64,000 nt of DNA from Pelomonas sp. Root1444. Lineage in GTDB: Bacteria > Pseudomonadota > Gammaproteobacteria > Burkholderiales > Burkholderiaceae_C. The stretch is from NCBI RefSeq assembly GCF_001426885.1, contig NZ_LMFP01000003.1, positions 984,720 through 1,048,719 on the forward strand, in the 5' to 3' direction. The translations under genes and the position numbers were made by a program. This document shows positions 30,421-39,900 of this stretch, in pieces; position 1 is the first letter of the stretch, and every line of letters begins with the position of its first letter. The notes under the pieces were generated by a model, which was given only the letters and a program-made list of their open reading frames with translations, was not told the DNA's origin and made no database searches.

Positions 30421-31282
30421 ACGCGGCAGAGGCCGGGTCGGCGGGCTTCTTCACGGTCGCAGCGGGCTCCGAGGCGGCCGGCTCGGGTGCCGAAGCCGCC
30501 GACGCCTGGGCAGCCGGGGCCGGGGCGCCATTGCCGGGCACCAGCACTTCTACCTCGTCGTCATCATCGAAGCTGCCGCGCCGCTGGAGGTAGGCGTCGC
30601 GGTAAAAAGTGTATTTATCCAGTGCAATGCCTTCCAGCATGTCGCCGGCGCGCAGGAAGTTCGCACGCGTATTGACCAGGTTCAGCGCCGTGATGGCGAC
30701 CTGCTTGCGGCCATCGTCGAACAGCACGGCTGGCGAAGCCTGCCAGTCGATGGGCAGCGCGATGGAGTCGCGCACTGAGGACGGACCGAACACCGGCCAG
30801 ACGATGTAGGCGCCGGTGCCCATGCCCCATTTGCCCAAAGTCTTGCCGAAGTCCTGGCTGTTCTTCTCCAGGCCCACCTCGGTGGCGATGTCCAGGACAC
30901 CGGCCAGGCCCAGCGTCGAGTTGACTGCGAAGCGCATGCCCTGCTCGACGCCAGCCTTGAACCGCCCCTGCAGCACCAGGTTCACGGACGACCAAGCGTC
31001 GCCGATGTTGCCGAAGAAGTTGTCGATGCCGGTGCGGATGGGCGCCGGGACGATCTCGGAATAAGCCGTCGCCACGGGCTTGAGCAGGTTCGCGTCCAGG
31101 CTCTCGTTGAAGGCGAAGACCTTGCGGTTCCACGACTCCCACGGGTCCAGCCGCTGGCCCTTGGAGCCCATGACCTTGTCGACCGCGCGCTCCAGCCGCG
31201 TGCCGACGCCCTTGACCGTCTGGCAACCTGCCAGGTTCAGCACCAATGCCAGCAGGGCCAGCGTTCGGATCCAGCGGCCCAT
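30413..31282 (-). CDS. mlaA: Outer-membrane lipoprotein MlaA (VacJ)
   Basis: 289 residues from the ATG at 31282, overlapping the mlaD stop by one base (TGATG); a GTG one codon earlier is also possible. The lipobox LNLAGC gives a lipidated Cys at about residue 20. The MlaA domain is clear from WESWNRKVFAFNE, GIDNFFGNIGDAWSSVNLVL and GTGAYIVWPVFGPSSVRD. It removes misplaced phospholipids from the outer leaflet of the outer membrane and hands them to MlaC. The C-terminal 40 residues are an Ala/Pro-rich tail (APAPAAQASAASAPEPAASE) of the low-complexity type. Confidence 0.95.
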   Translation of the reverse strand: MGRWIRTLALLALVLNLAGCQTVKGVGTRLERAVDKVMGSKGQRLDPWESWNRKVFAFNESLDANLLKPVATAYSEIVPAPIRTGIDNFFGNIGDAWSSVNLVLQGRFKAGVEQGMRFAVNSTLGLAGVLDIATEVGLEKNSQDFGKTLGKWGMGTGAYIVWPVFGPSSVRDSIALPIDWQASPAVLFDDGRKQVAITALNLVNTRANFLRAGDMLEGIALDKYTFYRDAYLQRRGSFDDDDEVEVLVPGNGAPAPAAQASAASAPEPAASEPAATVKKPADPASAASR

Positions 31283-31773
31283 CACGGCTTGCCTCCCGAA
31301 GCCGGCGTGGCACTGCCCATGTCGGAGGCCTTGCTGTTGATGAACTGGCCGATGAGGTTCTCCAGCACGACGGCGCTCTGCGTCTGGCGGATGACATCGC
31401 CGCCGGCGAGGTTCTTCTCGTCGGCCCCCGGCTCCAGGCCGATGTACTGCTCACCCAGCAGGCCGGACGTCAGGATCTTGGCCGAGCTGTCCTTCGGGAA
31501 CAGCGCGCCCTTGTGCAGGTTGATCACCACCTTGGCCTGGAAGGTCTTGTCGTCAAAGCTGATCGACTCCACCCGCCCGATGACCACGCCGGCGCTCTTG
31601 ACCGCGGCGTTGGGCTTCAAGCCGCCGATGTTGTCGAAGCGCGCGGACACCTGGTAGGTGTCGTCGAAATTGAGGCTGAGCAGATTCCCGGCCTTCAACG
31701 CGAGGAAAAGCAACGCCGCGCCGCCCAGCAGCACGAAGAAACCCACCCAGGCGTCATGTCGAGAGGCTTGCAT
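31282..31773 (-). CDS. mlaD: MCE-domain substrate-binding protein MlaD
   Basis: 163 residues. One N-terminal transmembrane helix (AWVGFFVLLGGAALLFLALK) is followed by a single MCE domain, with VSARFDNIGGLKPNAAVKSA and GLLGEQYIGLEPG as signature segments. MlaD forms a hexameric ring on MlaE at the periplasmic face and contacts MlaC. Its stop overlaps mlaA. Confidence 0.95.
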   Translation of the reverse strand: MQASRHDAWVGFFVLLGGAALLFLALKAGNLLSLNFDDTYQVSARFDNIGGLKPNAAVKSAGVVIGRVESISFDDKTFQAKVVINLHKGALFPKDSSAKILTSGLLGEQYIGLEPGADEKNLAGGDVIRQTQSAVVLENLIGQFINSKASDMGSATPASGGKP

Positions 31774-31795
31774 GTGTACTCCCTGACTCCATCAT

Positions 31796-32575
31796 TCAAA
31801 TCGAAAACATCATCGCGGTCAGCATGAAGTCCAGCGCCAGCACGGCGAGGGACGACAGCACGACGGTGCGCGTGGTGGCCGCCGACACGCCTTCGGGCGT
31901 GGGCTTGCAGCCGTAACCCTGGAGCAGCGCGACGAAGGTCACCGTCACGCCGAACACCAGGCTCTTGACGACGCCGTTGCCGACGTCCGCGAACACGTCG
32001 ACGCCGCCCTGCATCTGCGACCAGAAGGCGCCGGAATCGATGCCGATCAACGGCACCGCCACGAGCCAGCCGCCGATGATGCCGACCGCCGAGAAGACTG
32101 CCGCAAGTAAGGGCATGGCGATGAAGCCGCCCCAGAAGCGAGGCGCGAGCACGCGCTGCACCGGGTCGACCGCCATCATCTCCATCGCGGTCAGCTGCTC
32201 GCCAGCCTTCATCAAGCCGATCTCCGCCGTCAGCGACGTGCCCGCGCGGCCGGCGAACAGCAGCGCCGTCACGACCGGCCCGAGCTCGCGCACGAGGCTG
32301 AGCGCCACCAGCAGGCCGACCGCCTCCGCCGAGCCATAGCGTTGCAGCGTGTAGTAGCCCTGCAGCGCCAGCACGAAGCCGACGAAGAGGCCGGACACGC
32401 CGATGATGGAAAGCGACCGGTTGCCCAGATAGAAGACCTGCTCCCGGACGAGGACGAAGCGCGCCAGCGCCTTGGGCGAGCGGGCCAGCAGCGCGAAGAA
32501 CAAGCGCGCGGCGCCGCCGATGTCCGTCAGCGTCCAGCGCAGCCCCGCGCCGATGCGGGCGGCAAAACCCATCAT
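31796..32575 (-). CDS. mlaE: Phospholipid ABC transporter permease MlaE
   Basis: 259 residues, with the MlaE/YrbE fold of five or so membrane helices. Conserved blocks include ALVRELGPVVTALLFAGRAG, AEIGLMKAGEQLTAMEMM and LAPRFWGGFIAMPLL. It forms the dimeric membrane channel of MlaFEDB. The ATG at 32575 overlaps the mlaF stop (ATGA). Confidence 0.95.
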   Translation of the reverse strand: MMGFAARIGAGLRWTLTDIGGAARLFFALLARSPKALARFVLVREQVFYLGNRSLSIIGVSGLFVGFVLALQGYYTLQRYGSAEAVGLLVALSLVRELGPVVTALLFAGRAGTSLTAEIGLMKAGEQLTAMEMMAVDPVQRVLAPRFWGGFIAMPLLAAVFSAVGIIGGWLVAVPLIGIDSGAFWSQMQGGVDVFADVGNGVVKSLVFGVTVTFVALLQGYGCKPTPEGVSAATTRTVVLSSLAVLALDFMLTAMMFSI

Positions 32576-33384
32576 GCCGACACCCCGAAGTCCTCGGCCA
32601 CCGGTTTGGCCGGCTGGTGGAAACGCACCGGGCCGTCCGCCTCGGCACCGACGAACTGGCGCACCAGCGGATCCTCGCTGTGGCGCAGTTGGTCCGGCGT
32701 GCCCTGGGCGACGACGCGCCCGTTGGCGATCATGGCCACCTCGTCGGCAATCTCGAAGGTCTCGTGCAGGTCGTGCGACACGATGACGCTGGTCAGCCCC
32801 AAGGCGTCGTTCAGGTCGCGGATCAGCCGCGCGGCGACGCCGAGCGAAATCGGGTCCAGCCCGGCGAACGGCTCGTCATAGAGCACCAGGTCCGGGTCCA
32901 GAGCAATGGCCCGCGCCAGCGCCACGCGGCGCGCCATGCCGCCGGACACCTCGCTGGGCATCAGGTCGCGCGCGCCGCGCAGGCCGACGGCATTGAGCTT
33001 CATCAGCACCAGGTCGCGGATCATGGCCTCGGACAGGTCGGTGTGCTCACGCAATGGGAACGCGACGTTCTCGAACACGCTCAGGTCGGTGAACAAAGCG
33101 CCGAACTGGAACAGCATGCCCATGCGGCGCCGCACGGCATACAGGGCCTCCAGGTTCAACGGCGCCAGATCCTGGCCGTCGAACAGCACCTGGCCCGAAA
33201 TCGGCCGCAATTGCCGGCCCAGCAAGCGCAACACCGTCGTCTTGCCGCCGCCCGAGGTGCCGATCAGCGCCAGCACCTTGCCACGCTCGAGCTTCAGGTT
33301 GACGCCATCAAGGATCACGCGATCGCCATAGCCGCAGCTGACGTTGCGCAGTTCGATCAGGGGTGCGGTTGCCAAGGGGTTCAC
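32572..33384 (-). CDS. mlaF: Phospholipid ABC transporter ATPase MlaF
   Basis: 270 residues from a GTG at 33384; the extended upstream frame is not conserved-looking. Walker A is GTSGGGKTT, the ABC signature VSGGMARRVALARA, and Walker B LVLYDEPFAGLDP. It powers phospholipid movement together with MlaE, MlaD and MlaB. First gene of mlaFEDACB, the arrangement known from Burkholderia, where mlaA sits inside the operon. Confidence 0.94.
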   Translation of the reverse strand: MNPLATAPLIELRNVSCGYGDRVILDGVNLKLERGKVLALIGTSGGGKTTVLRLLGRQLRPISGQVLFDGQDLAPLNLEALYAVRRRMGMLFQFGALFTDLSVFENVAFPLREHTDLSEAMIRDLVLMKLNAVGLRGARDLMPSEVSGGMARRVALARAIALDPDLVLYDEPFAGLDPISLGVAARLIRDLNDALGLTSVIVSHDLHETFEIADEVAMIANGRVVAQGTPDQLRHSEDPLVRQFVGAEADGPVRFHQPAKPVAEDFGVSA

Positions 33385-33513
33385 GCAAGCGGGCCGAAGC
33401 CGGGCGGGAGAAAGGGCGCCATGATAGGGGAAACACCGAAGCCCTTCGGGTTCTTCCCAGGGATGAGGGCGCGAGCATCGAAGGACCCGATGTCCCATGG
33501 ATCGCGGCGATTG

Positions 33514-33539
33514 CGTTACGTCACATTACGCGTGTAACG
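33514..33539. promoter_or_regulatory. Inverted repeat in the mlaF-pilE divergent region
   Basis: CGTTAC ... GTAACG arms (33514-33519 and 33534-33539) with 14 bases between, which include a further TTAC copy. It lies 130 bases before mlaF and 134 before pilE. It could be a regulator site for either operon; no regulator is recognised. Confidence 0.3.
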
Positions 33540-33672
33540 GCGAGATACGAGGCCGTTTTGCCTCGAACGTGCGCAAGTTCACGGAACGATGCGCCGCTGC
33601 GACCAGCGTTCGCAGCGTAGCGACAAGCGGTCAACCCGCTTTGGCAGCGGATACCAAAATATTCCCACTCCC

Positions 33673-34143
33673 ATGCAGAACACCGCCATGTTTCCTCAAC
33701 GCTTCCAGCACGCCCGCGGTTTCACGCTCATCGAAGTGATGATCACCGTGGCCATCATCGGCATCCTCGCTGCGGTGGCCATTCCCCAGTACACGTCCTA
33801 CGTGACGCGCAGCCGTCTCACCGACGCGAGCACCGGCCTGGCGACGATGCGTGCGCAGATGGAGCGCTACTTTCAGGACAACCGCACCTACGCGAACAGT
33901 GGAACGTTCGTCTCGCCTTGCAACAACAGCAATGTCGCGTCACGCACCTTCGGCAATTTCGTCATCGGCTGCACCACGGCCAATGCCACAGAATTCACAC
34001 TGGAAGCAGTTGGCAGCGGCCCGGTCAGCGGCTTCAAATACACGATCAATCAGCAGGATCTGCGCGCGACGACGGCCGTGCCGACGGGCTGGGGCAGCAA
34101 CTGTTCCGGCAAGTGGATCATGAAGAAGGGTGAGTCATGCTGA
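33673..34143 (+). CDS. pilE: Type IV pilin PilE
   Basis: 156 residues from the ATG at 33673, with an ATG at 33688 as alternative. The leader ends in HARG, followed by the mature N-terminus FTLIEVMITVAIIGILAAVA with Glu5, the class III methylation and cleavage motif cut by PilD. Four cysteines are present in the globular part, the last two (WGSNC, KGESC) forming a C-terminal D-region-like loop. It heads the cluster of minor pilins, so it may be a minor rather than the major subunit. Its end overlaps fimT by 7 bases. Confidence 0.88.
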   Translation: MQNTAMFPQRFQHARGFTLIEVMITVAIIGILAAVAIPQYTSYVTRSRLTDASTGLATMRAQMERYFQDNRTYANSGTFVSPCNNSNVASRTFGNFVIGCTTANATEFTLEAVGSGPVSGFKYTINQQDLRATTAVPTGWGSNCSGKWIMKKGESC

Positions 34144-34742
34144 ACGCCCGCCACCGCGGTTTCAGCCTCATCGAGTTGCTGGTCGCGGTCAGCGTGCTGG
34201 CCATCCTGATGGCCATGGCGATCCCCAACTTCACCACGTGGATCCGCAATGCGCGGGTGCGCACGGTGGCTGAGTCGCTGCAGTCCAGCATTCGGCTGGC
34301 CCAGGCCGAGGCACAGCGGCGCAACCAGACGGTGGTGCTGTTTCGAACGAACAGCAAGGACTGCTTGCCCACCTCGACGGCGGACGCCGCTGGCGCGCAG
34401 TGGCAGATCCGTTCGGTACCCAACCCGTTGATGACCGACGACATCCCCGTAGCCATTCAGTGCGGCGTGCTCACCGACGTTTCTGCCGGCGTGAACCTCA
34501 CCTCGCCGACGCCGGGCACAGGCACCGCGGTGTGCTTCGCCGGCGACGGACGGCAGACGACGCTCACCAATCCGACCTCCATCGGGCTGGACTGCACTGC
34601 TGCTGCGACCACGTACCTTGTGGCGCCTGCCGCGAGCAGCGCAGAAAACCGGCCCTTGCAGTTGGACGTCTCCCTGTCCGGCGCTGTCCGGATGTGTGAC
34701 CCCGGCAAAGCCAGCACCGCACCCGACAGCTGCAGACGATGA
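34137..34742 (+). CDS. fimT: Minor pseudopilin FimT/GspH family
   Basis: 201 residues. The short leader MLNARHRG precedes FSLIELLVAVSVLAILMAMA with Glu5. The globular domain is GspH-type (RTVAESLQSSIRLAQAEAQR). FimT/FimU proteins take part in pilus initiation and, in some species, DNA binding for transformation. Overlaps pilE at its start and pilV at its end. A C-terminal RMCDP...CRR cysteine pair is seen. Confidence 0.88.
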   Translation: MLNARHRGFSLIELLVAVSVLAILMAMAIPNFTTWIRNARVRTVAESLQSSIRLAQAEAQRRNQTVVLFRTNSKDCLPTSTADAAGAQWQIRSVPNPLMTDDIPVAIQCGVLTDVSAGVNLTSPTPGTGTAVCFAGDGRQTTLTNPTSIGLDCTAAATTYLVAPAASSAENRPLQLDVSLSGAVRMCDPGKASTAPDSCRR

Positions 34743-35155
34743 GCACTCCCGTGAAGCATCCCAAGACACCGCCGTCCCGCGGCTTTTCACTCATCGAGAT
34801 GTTGGTCGGCATCTTGATCATCTCGTTCGGGCTGTTGGGCCTGATCACCTTGCAGGCGCGGGCGCTGCAGGCATCCACGACGAACGAGGATTCGCAGCGG
34901 GCGGCGCTGCTGGCCAACGAAATGGCGGCCCTCATGATCAATGCGAACAGCGTGAACCTTGACGCTGCGACCGTGGTGAAGCCGTGGGCCGCACGCGCCT
35001 CGGACCCCGCCAGCGGCGGCATGCCCAGTGGCAACGGCGAGGTGACCGTGAACGGCAACACCGCACGCATCACCATGACCTGGAAGCCCACCGGCACCAC
35101 CGGTGATGCCAACGACAACTATCGCTACGTCACCACTGTGGTGATCCCCCAATGA
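34739..35155 (+). CDS. pilV: Minor pilin PilV
   Basis: 138 residues with a long leader ending PPSRG, then FSLIEMLVGILIISFGLLGL with Glu5. The ISFGLLGLITLQARAL segment is typical of PilV. PilV, PilW and PilX with PilY1 form the priming complex at the pilus tip. Overlaps both neighbours by 4 bases. Confidence 0.9.
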   Translation: MSTPVKHPKTPPSRGFSLIEMLVGILIISFGLLGLITLQARALQASTTNEDSQRAALLANEMAALMINANSVNLDAATVVKPWAARASDPASGGMPSGNGEVTVNGNTARITMTWKPTGTTGDANDNYRYVTTVVIPQ

Positions 35156-36315
35156 GAACCGTGCCACGCCGCTACCGCGGCTTCTCTTTGCCGGAACTGA
35201 TGGTGGCGGTGGTCATCGGCCTGGTGCTGACGCTGACGATCTCCACCATGGTGGCGCGCCAGGAAGCGGTGCGCCGCGGTGTCACGTCCGGCAACGACCT
35301 GACCAGCAATGCGGCCTACGTGTCCTATCTGCTGGACCAGGAACTGCGCAGCGCCGGTGCCGGGTTCAGCCAGGCGGTGGCCAGCAACTATGGATGCACC
35401 TTGCTCGTGTCGCGCGACAGCAGTCAGTTGTTGCCGTCGCCAGGCGCCTTCCCCACCCCCTTCGCTACCGTGCCGCAGAGCCCCGTTCTGGCACCCCTGA
35501 TGGTGTTTGCCGGTGCAGGCGCGGGCGGTTCGGATGTCATCTCAGTCGCGACGGGCAATTCCGGATTGGCCGAGGCGGCGCTGTCGGTCGTTCCTGGGAC
35601 GGCGGCCGCAGGCCAGGTGAGGTTGACCAACACGCTGGGCGTTCGAGGCGGCGACCTGGTGCTGGTGTCGCAACCCCGGGCCGCTCCCCCTCTGAACTGC
35701 ATGCTGCAGCAGGTGGGCGCGGGCTTTGCAGGCGGCTCCGCCGAGGTGTTGACTTTTGGTGGGCAATATGGCGCCAACGTCATCAACGGCGTGGCGCTGG
35801 CTGACTTCGCGGTCGGCAACACGACGGTCTCGCTACTGGGCAATGTGACCGGCAACCGCCCGCGCCTGCAGTTGCTGGGCATCGGTGCCAACAACACCCT
35901 GGTGGCCTACGACTTGCTGCAACTGACCACCGGCAGCCAGGCGCTCGCCGAAGGTGTGGTGGACATGCGCGTGCGCTATGGCGTCGCAACCCTGCCGCTG
36001 AACCCGTTGCCGGCGAATCGGACCGTCGCCAACTGGGTAGCGCCCACAGCGAACGGCTACACCGCCGCGGCGCTGCGCGCCGGCACTGCGGCGGCGCAGG
36101 CCAACCTTCAGTCCATCCTGGCCGTGCGCGTCGGGCTGGTGCTGCGCAGCGACCTGGCCGAGAAAGATGCGGTCACGAATTCGACGCTCACGCTGTTCGG
36201 CGACCTGCCGACGGCGCTGCGGCACACCTTCACCGTGCCGACCGGCACGACCACCCAGCGCTACCGGACCGTCGAGTTCACGGTGCCGCTGCGCAATGTT
36301 CGGTTCTCCCGCTAG
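35152..36315 (+). CDS. pilW: Minor pilin PilW
   Basis: 387 residues. The leader RTVPRRYRG precedes FSLPELMVAVVIGLVLTLTI; Pro4-Glu5 rather than Ile4-Glu5 is seen in PilW proteins. It has a large, Gly/Ala-rich globular domain, longer than in other minor pilins, as the family expects. Part of the pilus-tip priming complex. The ATG overlaps the pilV stop. Confidence 0.9.
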   Translation: MRTVPRRYRGFSLPELMVAVVIGLVLTLTISTMVARQEAVRRGVTSGNDLTSNAAYVSYLLDQELRSAGAGFSQAVASNYGCTLLVSRDSSQLLPSPGAFPTPFATVPQSPVLAPLMVFAGAGAGGSDVISVATGNSGLAEAALSVVPGTAAAGQVRLTNTLGVRGGDLVLVSQPRAAPPLNCMLQQVGAGFAGGSAEVLTFGGQYGANVINGVALADFAVGNTTVSLLGNVTGNRPRLQLLGIGANNTLVAYDLLQLTTGSQALAEGVVDMRVRYGVATLPLNPLPANRTVANWVAPTANGYTAAALRAGTAAAQANLQSILAVRVGLVLRSDLAEKDAVTNSTLTLFGDLPTALRHTFTVPTGTTTQRYRTVEFTVPLRNVRFSR

Positions 36316-36320
36316 CCGTG

Positions 36321-36926
36321 ATGACACACCGCTCCACCCGTCACACGCACCCGCGTCACCAGCGCGGCATCGTGCTGGTCTTCGCGCTGATCACGCTGGT
36401 CATTCTGATGATCGGCGCCGTGGCCATCTCTCGATCGCTGAACAGCAGCCAGTTCACGCTGGGCAATATCGGTTTCAAGCGTGACCTCACCAACCAGGGC
36501 GAGCGGGCGCTGCAACTGGCCATGACCGCCGTGCGTGCCGGCGGCGCGCTGGCGAGCGAGGCGACGCGCAATACCGCGTTACCGGCTGCCAACTACAGCG
36601 CCAGACTGCTGCCCAGCAACGCCCAGGGCATTCCCGTCGCGCTATTGAACGACACGGAGTTCGCCAAGGTCGCCAGCGCAGAGGACATCGATGTCGGTGG
36701 CAACACGGGCGTCAAGATCCGCTACGTCATCGACCGCATGGCCCTCACGGAAGGTGCCTGCACGCCGAGCACCTGCACGATGGCCACGCAGCCGGTGTTT
36801 GGCGGGGCGTCGAACGAGCCCCCCAAGCCATCTCCGCCGGCGCAGCCCATCTTCCGCATCACGCTGAAGGTGACCGGCCCGCGCAACACGGTGTCGTTCT
36901 TCCAATCCACGTTCACCACCAATTGA
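36321..36926 (+). CDS. pilX: Minor pilin PilX
   Basis: 201 residues from the ATG at 36321; a GTG directly before it is possible. It has the PilX pattern RHQRGIVLVFALITLVILMIG. After the cleavage-site Gly, the mature N-terminus has no Glu5, as is common for PilX, which sits at the filament tip like GspK. The rest has an extended, proline-containing tail. Six bases after pilW. Confidence 0.88.
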   Translation: MTHRSTRHTHPRHQRGIVLVFALITLVILMIGAVAISRSLNSSQFTLGNIGFKRDLTNQGERALQLAMTAVRAGGALASEATRNTALPAANYSARLLPSNAQGIPVALLNDTEFAKVASAEDIDVGGNTGVKIRYVIDRMALTEGACTPSTCTMATQPVFGGASNEPPKPSPPAQPIFRITLKVTGPRNTVSFFQSTFTTN

Positions 36927-36955
36927 GGCATCGCCCCGGCATGTCGAGGTCACCC

Positions 36956-39900
36956 ATGAACGCAGTCCGCTCAGCCCATGCGCGCGGCTGGCTCGCCGCA
37001 GCCAGCCTGATGTCCATCGCCGCCACGACGACAGCGCAGGTCCGATTGGGAGACCAACCGGTGTTCTCCGCCGTCAACGTGCCGGGCAACCTGGCGCTGG
37101 CGCTGTCCGTCGAATTCCCGACCGCCATCAGCGTCGCCCACCCCGGCCGCACCTATTCCGCTGCAAACACCTACATCGGCTATTTCGACCCGCTGAAGTG
37201 CTATGCCTACCGGTACACCGACGGCACCAGCACCGACAACTATTTCTATCCAGTGGCCAAGGCGCCCAACCGCACCTGCACCGGTCAGTGGAGCGGCAAT
37301 TACCTGAACTGGGCGTCGATGCAGACCATCGACCCCTTCCGCTGGGCGCTGACCGGCGGCTACCGTCTCATCGACACGCCGTCACTGACGGTGCTTGAAA
37401 AAGCCTGGGCGACCAACCAGGGCGGCACCAACAACTTCCCGGACAGCAGCGTATCGACCAACGCAACGGTGTCTGGCGCGACACCGTTCTCGACAGCAGT
37501 GGGTATCTCCACTCGCATCTGGTCGCTGGGCAACAAGATGCGCTTCATGACGTCGACGACGAACACGCCGGCGCCCAACTACGGCAATGCCGCCACGCAC
37601 TACTCAGGGGTCAACTACCAGCACGGCACGCTTTACGAGGTCTTCATCCGCGTGAAGGTCTGCGAGACGTCTCTCGGCCTGGACGCCATGGAGAGCAACT
37701 GCACCCTGTACGGCAACGGCAATTACAAGCCGACCGGCCTGATGCAGCAGTACTCGGACAAGATCCGCTACAGCGCCTTCGGCTATCTCAACGACAGCCG
37801 CATCTCCAACAACATCATTGCGCGAGATGGCGGCGTCCTGCGCGCCAAGCAGAAGTTCGTCGGCCCCACCATGCCGGTGCCCGGTGGGCTTCCCGTCACC
37901 AACCCAAAGACCGAATGGGACGCCTCGACCGGCGTCATGTTGACCAACCCCGACTCAACCGACGCGACCGCGTTCGGCGCCGCCGTGAGCAACAGCGGGG
38001 TGATGAACTACCTCAACAAGTTCGGTGAGATCAACCCGAGCGCCGCCAGCACCTACAAGACCTATGACCCGGTGGGCGAGCTGTACTACGCCGTCCAGCG
38101 CTATCTGCGCAACAAGGGCAACGTGCCGGCGTGGACGGATCCCGGCGCTGCCAACGCCGCCACCCTGGCGACCTGGGCGGACGGCTTCCCGGTCATCAGC
38201 ACCTGGGACGACCCGGTGCAGTACTCCTGCCAGCGCAACTTCATCCTCGGCATCGGCGACGTCAACACGCACGCCGACCGCAACCTCCCAGGCGCCACCG
38301 GGGCTTCCGAGCCTGCCAAGCCCGCCGAAGTCCTCAACGACACCGCCGTCGATGCCCTCGCCTGGACCAACCGCGTCGGCGTCCTGCAAGGCATGGGCAG
38401 CAGCTTGGGCGCGACTCAGCCTTACGGTGGCTGCTGCACGAACAACGGGGCACTGATGGCCGGCCTGGCCTATTGGGCCAACATCAGCGACGTGCGGCTG
38501 GACATGCCCGGCACGCAAACCATCCAGACCTACTGGCTGGACGTGATGGAGAACGGCTACAACGGCAACCACAACCAGAACCGCTACAACCAGTTTTACC
38601 TCACGGCCAAGTACGGCGGATTCAAGGTGCCAGACACCTACAAGGATGAGACCGCAACCGCGGCGCAATTCGCCAATGGTGCCGGCGCTGAGGGGAGGAA
38701 CTGGTGGTACACCACCACCGACACCACGCCGGACGGCGGCCCGCGGCCGGATAACTACTACACCGCCGCCCGCGCCGACCAGATGGTCGACGGCCTTAAG
38801 AAGACCTTTTCCAGCATTGCGTCGCAGCTGAGCGCTTACTCGACATCCTTCGTCACGTCCGTGCCGCAGATTTCGACGCTGGGCGTGTCTTCCTATGCGT
38901 CCAAGTACGACGCCAAGACCTGGACGGGCGACGTCGTGGCCAGCTTGGCCACCATCGACGCGGAGACCGGAAAACCCAACCTGGAGACCCGCTGGAGTTT
39001 TGCCGACAAGTTGGCGACACAGGCGGCCAACACGGGCTGGGATACCAGGCGGAACATCGTCACCTACAACCCGGCGACCAAAGCCGGCGTGCCGTTGCGC
39101 AGCGACAGCATCTCGACTGCCCAGCTCGCACTTTTGAACACCGACTACGTCAGCGGCGACGACTCCCTGAACTATCTGAACTACCTTCGCGGCGATCGCA
39201 CCAACGAGCGCTCGTCCACGGTCACCAACTCAACGCGCGCGTACCGTGACCGGGCGTCACCGGTTGGCGACATCGTCAACGCCAAGGTTCGCCCGGTGGG
39301 CCCGCCTTCGGCCCCTTACTCGGCGGTGAGCAACCCGGGTTACGACACCTTCAAGACGACCTACGCCAATCGCACGCCCATGGTGTACGCAGGCTCGAAC
39401 GCCGGCATGCTCCATGCCATCGACGGCAACCTGACGGGCAGCACCGCAGGCCGGGAAGTCTTCGCCTACGTGCCGGGTGCGACGTTCAACGGCCCCACTT
39501 CCACCCCCAACGTCAATGGGTTGGCTTCGGTAGGCAAGCCGGAGTTCTCCCATCACTTCCTGGTGGACGCCTCGCCGTTGGCCGTGGACGTCGACCTGGG
39601 CCGCACTGCCGGCGGCAGCGGCACAGATTGGCGCACGCTGCTGGTAGGCGGCCTGGGCAAAGGCGGCAAGGTCATCTACGCGCTGGACATCACCAACCCC
39701 GCCTCCGTGACCAACGAGTCGACCGCGGCACAAAAGGTGTTGTGGGAATTCACGGACACCGATCTGGGTTACACCTACGCCCAGCCGGTGGTTGTGAGGA
39801 CGCGCAAGTACGGTTGGGTGGTGGTTGCCGCTTCCGGCTACAACAACAGCAATGGCAAGGGCTACTTCTTTTTCATCAACCCGCGCACCGGCGCCTTGCT

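Noticed and set aside
32342-33537. Plus-strand frames opposite mlaE and mlaF
   Set aside because: They are antisense to well-supported ABC transporter genes and carry no motifs.
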